Source of the DNA: Thermoanaerobacterium thermosaccharolyticum DSM 571
Lineage (GTDB): Bacteria > Bacillota > Thermoanaerobacteria > Thermoanaerobacterales > Thermoanaerobacteraceae
Direction: 5' to 3'
DNA length: 64,000 nt
NCBI RefSeq assembly: GCF_000145615.1
Contig: NC_014410.1
Location: 2,591,501-2,655,500 of the forward strand
Each line of letters opens with the position of its first letter. Within the stretch, counting starts at the first letter, position 1. The position numbers and the translations under genes are program-made. Positions 43,598-52,017 of the stretch are shown in pieces. Below the pieces are notes generated by a model. The model was not told the DNA's origin and did no database searches. It was given only the letters and a program-made list of their open reading frames with translations.

Positions 43598-45163
43598 TCA
43601 TATCTCAGTCATCTTTCTTATGTTGTTTTTTATATCCACCACATTATTCTCATCGCCAATCAGGACTATATAATCTCCAGACAAGATTTTTGTATTTCCT
43701 TTAGGAATAATCTCTTTCCCACCTCTTTTTATTCCAACTACGAGACAGTTATGGGGCCATTCTATGTCTTTCAATTTCTTGCCATCTACAAAAGATCCAA
43801 CGGCAACAGGCATCTCAAACAAGATTTTCCCAGTATCATCATTATCATCTACCTTTGTACTATTAGTATTTTTTATTATCCTATCAAGCAGTGATTCATA
43901 TATAGGCATATTTCTGTAAAGACCAGATACAATATAAGCTGTTATTGATACAGTGCTTAATGCAAGCAAATGGCTAAATGAGCCTGTCATCTCTGTAACT
44001 AAAAGACTACCTGTGATAGGAGCCCTGACAATGGCAGCAAAATACCCGGCCATAGCTAATACAATAAAATCTTTTAAGTACAATTGATCAATATTAAAAA
44101 TATGTATAATTATTATGCCATATAAATTTCCAATCAATGCCCCAATTGCAAGAAGAGGCATGAATATGCCACCTGGCACTCCAGATCCATAGCTTACCAT
44201 CGTAAACAAAAATTTTGATATAAGCAGCAAAATGACAAAAGCAAAACCTAAATTTACACTGCTTATCTTATCTACGAGGCTCTCGCCACCGCCCAGAACC
44301 ATAGGTATAGAAAGCCCTACAATAACTGATACTAAAAGAGGAATAAAGATCTTTAATTGTGGGATCTTTACATATTTATTATATAAGTCTTGTGATTTTA
44401 GAAGTGATTTGTTGAATAAAATACCTCCAAGCCCTATTACAACTCCAAGAACTAAAAGATAAATATATTTAGAAAACGGAACAATCGGCAAATTAGTAAT
44501 ATCAAATACCGTCTTTAAACCCAAAAAAGTATCTGTAATGTATGTGGCAGTAAGGGACGACACCATAGAAGATACAAGAACGATTGGAGAAAAATTTTTG
44601 TGAAGCTCTTCCAGTGAAAATATAACACCTGCCAATGGAGCATTGAATGCTGCGGCTAAACCCGCACCAGCTCCACATGTTATAAGATACTTCTCCTCAA
44701 AGCGCATTCTCTTTAATGACCTGCTGACACCCTGACCTAAAGATGCACCAAGCTGGACACATGGGCCTTCTCGTCCTAAAGACAGTCCAGCACCTATCAT
44801 CAATATTGTACCTACAAACTTCAATACAAATATTTTTAGCCAATTTAATTTAAAATAGCCTATAATCGTCCCCTCCACCTGCGGTATGCCGCTGCCACTG
44901 ATCATAGGCTCCAATTTAAGTATATAGTTTGTAAATATACCTAATGCAACTAAAAACACAAGCCATATAGGTAAAAGATAAATCTTCGTTTCTAAAGCTT
45001 TATATAGAATCAAAAGATACATCCCAGCTTTTTCTAATATAAGCCTTAAGATTGATACTACAACTCCTATAAAAATTCCAACAACTATTCCTTCTATTAT
45101 CAGTCTATCTTTGAAGTTTTCCCTGTTTTTAAATATTTCATATATGTGACTGTTGCCGCTCAT
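43598..45163 (-). CDS. ClC family chloride channel/transporter with TrkA-C domain
   Basis: About 521 residues. The ClC signature motifs are all visible: MISGSGIPQVEG, LSLGREGPCVQLGASLGQGV (gating Glu), SLEELHKNFSP (inner Glu), and SYGSGVPGGIFMPLLAIGAL. A cytoplasmic TrkA-C domain (about 435-521, ending DYIVLIGDENNVVDIKNNIR) follows; such domains bind nucleotides. The start is placed at ATG 45163 (MSGNSHIYEIF), seven bases after GGGAGG, not at the upstream in-frame codons. Both glutamates suggest a chloride/proton antiporter. Confidence 0.92.
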   Translation of the reverse strand: MSGNSHIYEIFKNRENFKDRLIIEGIVVGIFIGVVVSILRLILEKAGMYLLILYKALETKIYLLPIWLVFLVALGIFTNYILKLEPMISGSGIPQVEGTIIGYFKLNWLKIFVLKFVGTILMIGAGLSLGREGPCVQLGASLGQGVSRSLKRMRFEEKYLITCGAGAGLAAAFNAPLAGVIFSLEELHKNFSPIVLVSSMVSSLTATYITDTFLGLKTVFDITNLPIVPFSKYIYLLVLGVVIGLGGILFNKSLLKSQDLYNKYVKIPQLKIFIPLLVSVIVGLSIPMVLGGGESLVDKISSVNLGFAFVILLLISKFLFTMVSYGSGVPGGIFMPLLAIGALIGNLYGIIIIHIFNIDQLYLKDFIVLAMAGYFAAIVRAPITGSLLVTEMTGSFSHLLALSTVSITAYIVSGLYRNMPIYESLLDRIIKNTNSTKVDDNDDTGKILFEMPVAVGSFVDGKKLKDIEWPHNCLVVGIKRGGKEIIPKGNTKILSGDYIVLIGDENNVVDIKNNIRKMTEI

Positions 45164-45277
45164 ATGACTACCTCCCATAAGCTTCATAAAAAAATTATAC
45201 AACAAATTCAGTGGAAAAGCCAAAGTATCGCCAAATATCCCTTGATATAGCTCGAAAAATAATAAATGGTGATATAA

Positions 45278-45304
45278 AAGAAGGTCCTATCTTAGAACCT
45301 TCTT
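45278..45304 (-). terminator. Terminator after the CARF-HEPN gene
   Basis: AAGAAGGTTCTA with TAGGACCTTCTT arms (one mismatch), then TTTTAT on the minus strand; it overlaps the gene's stop codon. Confidence 0.75.
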
Positions 45305-46505
45305 AATTTATCATATCATAAAGCTTTATTGCCTCAGCAAAAAGCTTCTCAAAGTCTCTTTGATTTTCTAAGTAGTTTTGAGTCCCTATAGCAGGATCAC
45401 CATGCACAGCACTATTCCTACTGTGCTCCAAATCAGCAAATGTCTTTAAAGCTTCCTCATCGTTTAACTTCTCTCTTATTTTTGATTTTATCAATGATGA
45501 AGAGTAATTGCTACCTTCTTTAATATTTAATTTATACACCCTATTCGCTTTGTCTAATATTGCCTCAAAGATCAGTGTCAAAGCGATAAGGTACTGCTTT
45601 TTATCATAAAAAAACTTTGCCTTATTAAGCATCCTTTCATCAAGTGTCGTCTTTTGATTATTCATAGATGAAAACTCCGAAATAATCTCATCTGCTACAC
45701 TCTTTATGTAAATTTTGTCCTTATTGTCATCTTTAACTTTTTGTAATTTCCCTATAAGGTCATTTATCTCTTTTCGCGGGCTTCGATTCATCTCAAGCTT
45801 GAAGTAAGTTTTTTCACTTCCTTTTATGCCTAGGTTATTAAGAAGCTGTGGAAAATACCCCGAATTTTTATAAAGCTCGTAAGATGTTGTAAGTGAAAAA
45901 AGCTCATTTATAAAGTCTATTCTGTAAACGGGTGTTATGCCGTCCTTCGTTAAATCAAATGCTCCATAGTAGACGTCAATATTGTCTATCTTTTTAAAAC
46001 ATCTTACGTACATCAGCGAAAATGCCATTATTACCGGCATGTGGCGAAGCGCATGTGTCAAATCAAACACGATATGTACATCTTCATCAGGAATCATTTC
46101 CATAAGCTTATCCACGTACTTTTCCCTCTCTGTCGTCTCTACAGCTATCAATGATACCTCACTTATATAGTGTCTTAAGCTATTTTCAAGATTTTTAAGG
46201 CACTCTTGAGTAAGACCATTATGTTCCTCATAGTATATCATCTTAAGATACAAGTCTTCAACTTCTTTTTGTTTGTCGTAATCAATAGTATCTATTATTT
46301 CAGACCAAGATGACTGTAACGTACCAAATATAAGCCATTTATCGACAGTATTACCTTTCTCTTTCAAATAATTGTACAGTGCTGACCCGAAGAAAGCTGT
46401 TTCATACGTATAGCCATCTAAAAAACCATAACAGGTTTTTGCATATCCACTTTCGCCTTGTGACTTTTTACCTTTACCTATAAAAGAAATCAAAACAGTC
46501 TTCAA
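45303..46505 (-). CDS. CRISPR-associated CARF-HEPN protein, TM1812/Csx1-Csm6 superfamily
   Basis: A 400-residue protein. The N-terminal CARF domain has LISFIGKGKK at the start, and DEDVHIVFDLTHALRHMPVI with the conserved D-x-THxxR-x-x-P motif near 145-155. The C-terminal HEPN domain has the RNase motif in LEHSRNSAVHGDP (R-x4-H, near 365-371). In type III systems cyclic oligoadenylate made by Cas10 binds CARF and activates the HEPN RNase. Here it sits after cas2, 17 kb from the type III genes at the right edge, so it is probably their effector. Confidence 0.88.
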   Translation of the reverse strand: MKTVLISFIGKGKKSQGESGYAKTCYGFLDGYTYETAFFGSALYNYLKEKGNTVDKWLIFGTLQSSWSEIIDTIDYDKQKEVEDLYLKMIYYEEHNGLTQECLKNLENSLRHYISEVSLIAVETTEREKYVDKLMEMIPDEDVHIVFDLTHALRHMPVIMAFSLMYVRCFKKIDNIDVYYGAFDLTKDGITPVYRIDFINELFSLTTSYELYKNSGYFPQLLNNLGIKGSEKTYFKLEMNRSPRKEINDLIGKLQKVKDDNKDKIYIKSVADEIISEFSSMNNQKTTLDERMLNKAKFFYDKKQYLIALTLIFEAILDKANRVYKLNIKEGSNYSSSLIKSKIREKLNDEEALKTFADLEHSRNSAVHGDPAIGTQNYLENQRDFEKLFAEAIKLYDMIN

Positions 46506-46527
46506 AGTAGATCCTCCTTATCACATC

Positions 46528-46791
46528 TCATATAAACAAACTTTCCCCACCTTTTTCAAGGCCTAATATTTCCCTATCTGAATACTTTGTAGTTCTCAAA
46601 ATATACACAATGACTGAATCTTCATCTTTATTGATTATCCTTGAGATCTCACTCTTTAACTTTCTGAAATTTGCATCCGATATGTCACCTTCCAACACTG
46701 AATTTTGGACCCAATTAAGATATTTCCTGCATGTCTTTAAAACTTTATTTACTCGCTTCTCATTGACATCATATACTAGTATGACAAACAT
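46528..46791 (-). CDS. cas2: CRISPR-associated endonuclease Cas2
   Basis: An 87-residue ferredoxin-fold protein starting FVILVYDVNEKRVNKVLKTC, with the conserved D of strand 1, and later YLNWVQNSVLEGDISDANFR. It forms the integrase core with Cas1. It is 12 bp after cas1. Confidence 0.95.
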   Translation of the reverse strand: MFVILVYDVNEKRVNKVLKTCRKYLNWVQNSVLEGDISDANFRKLKSEISRIINKDEDSVIVYILRTTKYSDREILGLEKGGESLFI

Positions 46792-46803
46792 AATATCACC
46801 TTT

Positions 46804-47796
46804 TTACCATTGAGCAACAAACGGGGTGTACTCTTGCTCTTCCATAAGATGTTTTTCCAGTTTATAAAGCTCAAGCCGTATAAGCCTGCGGTATGAAACA
46901 TTATTGCCTAGAGTCCTGTGCTTTATTGTCGTCTTGAGCTTATCTTCGTATTCCTCTATAAATGCCATCTTTGCCTTATCTTTAAGCAGCAGCCCTTCTG
47001 CATCACCATCAAAATCGTCTTTTTTAATGATATTTTTACCCACAACTGTAAATATCACCCTGTCTACCACGATTGGCTTAAATATTTCTGAAACATCTAG
47101 GTTTAATGAAAATCTCCTAAAATTTGTTGAATGAAGATACCCTATTCTAGGGTCCAAATGTGTCTTATAAACCTCGCTTAATACTGTTGTATACATGAGA
47201 GAATTTCCAAAACTTATAAGAACATTTAGGGAATTTTTCGGCGGTCTTTTGCTTCTTACATCAAACTCAAAATCACTATTTCCTAATATCTCATCAAATG
47301 ATTTGTAATAATACTCCCTTATGTTTCCCTCAATAGCCATAAGCTCATTTATATCGGACGTTCCATCTATTAAATTCCCCAATCTTTCTATAGCGTAAAT
47401 AGTATCATCTAGATTTTTGCCTCGGTTTTGATAATACTTTAAAACCTGACGAATGTTTCTATATGCACCTTCTACAAATTTTTGTGCAATATATAACCGT
47501 TTCTTCTCGTCAATATAATTTTCCGCTTGCTTTAATATCATGTAACCAGAATTCAAATGCTCTCTCGGATAAAAAGATCCAATGTAATAGCCGTAATGGT
47601 TGAAGAAGTGAAGTATTATCTCCGATTGTGAGATAAACTCAATGAATCTTTTGTTGAGACTGACTTCACCAAAAATCATTATTTCTGAAGTATTTTCAAC
47701 CGGGATAAATTTCCTTCCATTTTCACCCTCAAAATATAATGTGTTGTCTTTTCTTTTAAGCTCACCGTCTGAAAAAATATAAACAGGCTTTTTCAT
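46804..47796 (-). CDS. cas1: CRISPR-associated endonuclease Cas1 (type I-B)
   Basis: About 330 residues. An N-terminal beta domain (KPVYIFSDGELKRKDNTLYF) is followed by the helical catalytic domain. The metal-binding residues lie in LMAIEGNIREYYYKSFDEIL (Glu), RIGYLHSTNFRRFSLNLDVS (His) and SEIFKPIVVDR (Glu/Asp side). The ATG at 47796 is used; the codons before it overlap cas4. It inserts new spacers at the leader end of the array. Confidence 0.95.
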   Translation of the reverse strand: MKKPVYIFSDGELKRKDNTLYFEGENGRKFIPVENTSEIMIFGEVSLNKRFIEFISQSEIILHFFNHYGYYIGSFYPREHLNSGYMILKQAENYIDEKKRLYIAQKFVEGAYRNIRQVLKYYQNRGKNLDDTIYAIERLGNLIDGTSDINELMAIEGNIREYYYKSFDEILGNSDFEFDVRSKRPPKNSLNVLISFGNSLMYTTVLSEVYKTHLDPRIGYLHSTNFRRFSLNLDVSEIFKPIVVDRVIFTVVGKNIIKKDDFDGDAEGLLLKDKAKMAFIEEYEDKLKTTIKHRTLGNNVSYRRLIRLELYKLEKHLMEEQEYTPFVAQW

Positions 47797-48290
47797 GATA
47801 AGCAAAACTCCTTATATCCACAATTTTTGCAGTAAGGTATTTTTTTAAAACTAGGTGCTTTGTCTCTATGTATAATATCGATTATATCTTTTATAGCATT
47901 AGTAACTTCTGCTTCTGATTCACTAGTAAGATATACATCCACCTTTTTCCTTTCTTCAGGAAAGAAAAGCTGCCCTTTTGCTACTATACCGTTTTGTTTC
48001 AGCTTATATAAATAAAAAAGAAGCTGCATCTTTGCGCTCTTTTCAGCCTTGGAGCTCTTCTTGACTTCCCCAACTAACAAGTTGCCATTGTCATTTCTCA
48101 CAAGATCTATAACAACATTTTCAAAGTTTAGCTTCTTTCTATCCCTGTCATAAGATATATCATCGATCAAGCGTCCCATCTCAATGTATGGGTGCTCTTG
48201 ATTAGGAATTATCTGGTGGGCCATAAGCCACACCTGCCTTTTGCATATATTATAACTTTGCATCAATGAACCTGTTACCTCAAAATCCAT
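47793..48290 (-). CDS. cas4: CRISPR-associated exonuclease Cas4
   Basis: A 165-residue PD-(D/E)xK nuclease. The iron-sulfur cysteines are C17 (YNICKRQVWL) and the C-terminal trio in YCKNCGYKEFC; the nuclease core is NLLVGEVKKSSKAEKSAKMQ (E-x-K). Cas4 trims prespacers and selects PAMs for Cas1-Cas2. It is first in the cas4-cas1-cas2 adaptation operon, with AAAGGTGAT before its ATG. Confidence 0.95.
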   Translation of the reverse strand: MDFEVTGSLMQSYNICKRQVWLMAHQIIPNQEHPYIEMGRLIDDISYDRDRKKLNFENVVIDLVRNDNGNLLVGEVKKSSKAEKSAKMQLLFYLYKLKQNGIVAKGQLFFPEERKKVDVYLTSESEAEVTNAIKDIIDIIHRDKAPSFKKIPYCKNCGYKEFCLS

Positions 48291-48628
48291 AATATCACCT
48301 TTGCTTTCATATAACAGGAGAGTCGAATTAGTCTTTTATTTATTCACATATAAATATATCATAATTTCACTTAATAACCAATTGATATAAAAAAGGACAT
48401 CTCCTTAAGCTAACTAAACTTGTGACATAACTCTTTGCTACTTCCTTATCACCTCTACGAGTGTCTACTATTTTCCTTGTATCCATTTGATTTTATCCCT
48501 ACGTAATATTATAGACTCCCATACCGCTTCTCTTATTTTTTTCTGAGATTTAATGATAATTGCCACAAAAATACCTCCCCGACTTATCATTTATCAAATC
48601 CTTGCTTTTTTTCCATAATTCTTGTTGC
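48291..48628. other. Intergenic stretch upstream of cas4
   Basis: AT-rich DNA without a convincing gene. A 39-codon minus-strand ORF (48367-48486, MDTRKIVDTRRGDKEVAKSY) lacks a ribosome site and may be decayed coding DNA. The promoter of cas4 must lie in its left part but I cannot pick it with confidence. Confidence 0.4.
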
Positions 48629-48766
48629 TATAAAAAGAGGGGCATCCGAATTAATATACTAAAGGGCGATACAAGTTTTCTACCGGGTGATTATCTGGTA
48701 GTTCTTACAGATGAAAATAAATATGCAAAAATTAAGAGAATTTTATTGAATATGACACATTACTAA
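48629..48766 (+). pseudogene. TrkA-C fragment of a ClC channel gene
   Basis: The plus strand reads KKRGIRINILKGDTSFLPGD then YLVVLTDENKYAKIKRILLN and stops. It aligns with the end of the intact ClC protein of this window (RGGKEIIPKGNTKILSGDYIVLIGDENN). Upstream sequence does not continue the gene, and it lies on the opposite strand from the ClC gene 3.5 kb away. It is thus a leftover of a second, lost ClC-like gene. Confidence 0.6.
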
Positions 48767-48779
48767 GTGAGCCTTAAGC

Positions 48780-48804
48780 AGACAAGAGAACCGTCCCCGT
48801 GTCT
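48780..48804. repeat. REP-like palindromic fragment
   Basis: AGACAAGAGAACCGTCCCCG then TGTCT. Its AGACA/TGTCT ends and ACCGTCCCC core are familiar from dispersed REP-type elements in many bacteria. No transposase of the REP-associated class is seen nearby. Confidence 0.4.
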
Positions 48805-48823
48805 ACTGATAATAAAAAAGCAG

Positions 48824-48860
48824 GGAACCCTTCCTATCATATGGGTTCCTATACTTTTTT
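48824..48860. terminator. Terminator after the SLH-RCC1 gene
   Basis: GGAACCC (48824-48830) and GGGTTCC (48843-48849) with T-runs outside on both strands. Confidence 0.7.
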
Positions 48861-48920
48861 AGAATAATTATTTCATAAAACAAATTTTAGAACACTTTCT
48901 AAATCACAGCATATTTTGAT

Positions 48921-50360
48921 TTAATTGTTCTGCCACTTTACCTGAACGGGTGTAGAACTATCTACTGCTGTTCCATTGCCTAATTCACCATAATAATTAC
49001 ATCCCCAAGCCCAGACTGTACCATCGTTCTTTAATGCTACTGTATGGCACGCTCCTGCTGCTATTGCTTTTACATCGCTTATTCCTTTTACCTGTACGGG
49101 TGTAGAGCTATCCACTGTTGTTCCATTGCCTAATTCACCATAATGATTATATCCCCAAGTCCAGACTGTACCGTCGTTCTTTAATACTACTGTATGGTAC
49201 GCCCCTGCTGCTATCGCTTTTACATTACTTATTCCATTTACCTGCACGGGTGTAAAGCTATTATTTGTTGTTCCATCGCCTAATTTTCCATATTCATTCA
49301 CTCCCCAAGCCCAGACTGTACCGTCGTTCTTTAATACTACTGTATAGGACGCTCCTGCTGCTATTGCTTTTACATCGCTTATTCCTTTTACCTGCACGGG
49401 TGTAGAGTGGTATTCCTCCTTTGTTGTTTCATTGCCTAATTGATCATGTTCATTATCTCCCCAAGCCCAGACTGTACCGTCGTTCTTTAATGCTACTGTA
49501 TGATACATTCCTGCTGCTATCGCCACTACATCACTTATTCCTTTTACTTGTACAGGTATAGTTCTATTAGTTGTAGTTCCATCGCCTAATTGACCGCAAT
49601 CATTCCATCCCCAAGCCCAGACTGTACCGTCGTTCTTCAATGCTACTGTATGGTACGCCCCTGCTGCTATTGCTTTTACTGTTGGTTGATTATTTTCATT
49701 GTTAATCCCTGTATTTGTATTAGTATTTGTACTGTTTATTTTTACGCGGTTTAGTACAACTACTGTTTCTGCCCTTGTTATGAAATTTTCCGGTTTAAAT
49801 GTATTGTCAGGGTAACCTCCCATATATCCTTGTTTGACAACGGAACTTATGGCACCTTTTGCCCAATCGGATATTTTTCCTGCATCCTTAAAATTGCTTA
49901 TACCACTACTGTCTGTATTTTTTAAGTTTAATAATCTGCTAATGATTGATGCTGCTTCTTGTCTTGTTATAGATTTATTGGGTCGCATTGTGTTGTCTTC
50001 ATAACCTGATATGAAACCCGCAGCTTTTGCCTTTTGTATATCGCTATAATACCAATCGGATGGTTTCACATCAGAAAAATTTATTTGTGCTGTATTTTTA
50101 ATGTTAAAGCTTCTGTTTACCAGTGCTATGAATTCTGCTCTTGTTATAGGGTTGTCTGGTTTAAAGGTACTATCTTCGTACCCTGCAATTAAACCTTTTG
50201 ATGTCCAATCATTTATTTCTTTTTCAGCCCAATGTCCTGATATATCTTTAAATGATGTGTTTGTTGCTGCAAATGATGTAGATATTGTGCTTGTCATTAG
50301 CAACAAGACTGACAGAAATAACACAATGAATCTTTTCGTAAATTTGTTTTGTATATTCAT
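48921..50360 (-). CDS. Secreted SLH and RCC1-repeat protein
   Basis: A 479-residue protein with a signal peptide (cleavage near SFAA). Three SLH domains follow at about 35-210 ([60 protein letters not shown]). After an N/T-rich linker come five RCC1 repeats of about 50 residues, each built on [20 protein letters not shown] and [16 protein letters not shown]. The RCC1 part folds as a propeller; five units is fewer than the seven of a full one. It is a wall-bound surface protein with no evident CRISPR role, though it sits between cas4 and the array. Confidence 0.9.
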   Translation of the reverse strand: MNIQNKFTKRFIVLFLSVLLLMTSTISTSFAATNTSFKDISGHWAEKEINDWTSKGLIAGYEDSTFKPDNPITRAEFIALVNRSFNIKNTAQINFSDVKPSDWYYSDIQKAKAAGFISGYEDNTMRPNKSITRQEAASIISRLLNLKNTDSSGISNFKDAGKISDWAKGAISSVVKQGYMGGYPDNTFKPENFITRAETVVVLNRVKINSTNTNTNTGINNENNQPTVKAIAAGAYHTVALKNDGTVWAWGWNDCGQLGDGTTTNRTIPVQVKGISDVVAIAAGMYHTVALKNDGTVWAWGDNEHDQLGNETTKEEYHSTPVQVKGISDVKAIAAGASYTVVLKNDGTVWAWGVNEYGKLGDGTTNNSFTPVQVNGISNVKAIAAGAYHTVVLKNDGTVWTWGYNHYGELGNGTTVDSSTPVQVKGISDVKAIAAGACHTVALKNDGTVWAWGCNYYGELGNGTAVDSSTPVQVKWQNN

Positions 50361-50660
50361 CTTTTACTCTCCTTCTACAATTTTACTTAATTATTTAATA
50401 ATTTTGTAAAATTCAATCCATCCTTCTTTGAAAAGATAAATTCACTGCGCCTCCTTTCATAGTATTATAAATATATGTAATTCTTAGAAGCCTGTTTATC
50501 CCATATTACTTGGGATATTTATCTGATATGGAGTTTTCCTTTTTATTTTAAAGCAGAAAAACTCCATCTATCAGCTTAAAAAATAAAATAATTGAAATAT
50601 TTTAATCATTTCATAAACAGCTGAAATCTCAACACAGCATTTCTATTTTATTTTAATTAT
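50361..50660. other. Intergenic stretch upstream of SLH-RCC1 gene
   Basis: No gene seen. Two hairpins, ATCCCA-TATTACT-TGGGAT (50498-50516) and ATGGAGTTTT with AAAACTCCAT (50528-50567), could belong to the gene's 5' leader. Confidence 0.4.
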
Positions 50661-50750
50661 GTTTTAAGACTTTTATATGTAGGCTAAAAATAATTTTCCA
50701 TTTTCAATTTTCAATTTTTCGTTTCAATTCCTGATAGGTAGGCTAAAAAC
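50661..50750 (-). CRISPR. Isolated CRISPR repeat pair (one degenerate, one intact)
   Basis: An intact 30-bp repeat at 50721-50750 is identical to those of the main array. It is preceded by a degenerate 31-bp copy at 50661-50691 that keeps TGTAGGCTAAAAA. The 29-bp spacer between them is low in complexity (ttttcaa iterations). Together they look like the oldest, trailer end of the array. Confidence 0.7.
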
Positions 50751-50784
50751 TTTCACTCTATAATAACTAAAAGAGGTGAATTCA

Positions 50785-50880
50785 ATGCGTAAAAATAGCT
50801 ACCTTCTTGAACTAAAGTTAACATGTGTGGTTTTAATATTAAAAATAATTCTAGTGTTTGTACAACATTTCTTAAAATAG
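50785..50880 (+). CDS. 31-residue hydrophobic peptide next to a lone CRISPR repeat
   Basis: ATG 50785 follows AGAGGTG at six bases and opens MRKNSYLLELKLTCVV then LILKIILVFVQHFLK. One membrane-spanning helix is likely, with charged ends. A TATAAT occurs at 50759-50764, nine bases after the lone repeat. The peptide resembles small membrane toxins in character only. I do not recognise it. Confidence 0.4.
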   Translation: MRKNSYLLELKLTCVVLILKIILVFVQHFLK

Positions 50881-50994
50881 TTATTAAATAAATCAAGTTT
50901 TAATCAATTATTTATAGTGTTCTTTCATTCGCTATATTACTTTTTCTATCTGAGGCAGGGAAACTTCCACAATTTAACCCTTGTTTCCCTGTAA

Positions 50995-51090
50995 CTAGAC
51001 AAAACATTCAGAAGAATCTTCTCCCACATAGACGACAATCCCCACTCTACCATCTTTCAGCAAAACCACATCATTTTCATCAATAATCAA
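50995..51090 (-). pseudogene. Fragment resembling a DUF4926-like small protein
   Basis: A 31-codon stretch reads LIIDENDVVLLKDGRVGIVV then YVGEDSSECFV. DUF4926-type proteins carry a similar DVVVLKDGRxGTVV core. There is a stop immediately upstream and no ribosome site, so it is probably a broken gene. A hairpin CAGGGAAAC / GTTTCCCTG follows it at 50956-50991. Confidence 0.4.
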
Positions 51091-51158
51091 TTAATATCGC
51101 ACCACTTTTGCCAGTTGTAAATAAATACAATTAACTCCTCTAAAAATAGACTAAAAAC

Positions 51159-51320
51159 TTAGCGTTTAATGATTACTTGTTCGGATTCAAGCTTTTTAAC
51201 TTCTTTAACCCATGCAGAAAACATCTTTTTTACATTATCAGGCGCACCTTCTTTTAATTTATATCCACCTTCTACAATAATTAAATACGATGCAAGTTCT
51301 TCCGGAATAAAAGGCATCAT
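51159..51320 (-). CDS. 53-residue hypothetical protein
   Basis: ATG 51320 follows AAGGATGG at five bases. The product MMPFIPEELASYLIIVEGGY then KLKEGAPDNVKKMFSAWVKE is predicted helical and basic at its end. It lies in the eroded part of the CRISPR locus, in the same direction as the array. No family recognised. Confidence 0.5.
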   Translation of the reverse strand: MMPFIPEELASYLIIVEGGYKLKEGAPDNVKKMFSAWVKEVKKLESEQVIIKR

Positions 51321-51408
51321 TTTTACCATCCTTCTTTAATATCTCAATATAATCAATAAAAGAAAAAACATAAAACAACATACACATCATAAGAAAATTG
51401 TTAAATAG

Positions 51409-51713
51409 TCAATTAATCTGTGGTTTTAACTTATTATCTGCTATTTCATCAAGATACCACCACCAATAAGACTTAGGCTTATTGTTTCGCTCTGCTTCTA
51501 AAAAACCTTTTAATGCCTTATAAAACAGTGGAGCTCTCTTAATAAAAATCCCGTCCAGCTTTTTAATTTCCTCTTTTTCTGCTTCATTGAAATCATTAAA
51601 TGTTCCTGAATAACATCTCTGCATTCTAACTCATATAAATGTTCAAATGGACTAAGATCCCATTCACCATTGACAAAAATATCATAGCCTTTAATCAAAT
51701 GTTTTTTGTCCAT
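51409..51713 (-). pseudogene. Frameshifted hypothetical gene (about 100 residues)
   Basis: The first frame (MDKKHLIKGYDIFVNGEWDL to LYELECRDVIQE) and the second (FNDFNEAEKEEIKKLDGIFI to SYWWWYLDEI) are clearly one protein joined by a single-base slip near 51605. The product is unknown. It lies between stray CRISPR repeats. Confidence 0.6.
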
Positions 51714-51755
51714 TAGGCTTCAACTCCTCGTAATCGACACGGCAATAAAATATCT

Positions 51756-51785
51756 GTTTCAATTCCTGATAGGTAGGCTAAAAAC
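51756..51785 (-). CRISPR. Single intact CRISPR repeat
   Basis: A 30-bp repeat identical to the array consensus, 232 bp to the left of the first regular repeat. A complete small gene lies in between. Confidence 0.9.
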
Positions 51786-51811
51786 TTGTAAATTCATCTG
51801 CCAAATCAAAG

Positions 51812-51982
51812 TTAAAATTTTAAGATTAAACGAATAATAGCAGTTACAAAAAGAAAAAGATTTAATAAAATCACCCAAATGAGATTATTTTTATTATATG
51901 GGGGATGATATAATACATAAATTCCAACAATAATATCTAATAAACTTACTATAAGTACAAGCCATATTGACCAATATTTCAT
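51812..51982 (-). CDS. 56-residue two-TM membrane protein between CRISPR repeats
   Basis: ATG 51982 follows AAAGGGTGAT. Two hydrophobic helices, SIWLVLIVSLLDIIVGIYVL and LIWVILLNLFLFVTAIIRLI, flank a short loop YHPPYNKNN. The whole gene occupies the space between the intact repeats at 51756 and 52018. I do not recognise a family. Confidence 0.55.
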   Translation of the reverse strand: MKYWSIWLVLIVSLLDIIVGIYVLYHPPYNKNNLIWVILLNLFLFVTAIIRLILKF

Positions 51983-52017
51983 TTAATTATCACCCTTTCA
52001 TTTTAAAATCTCTGTTT

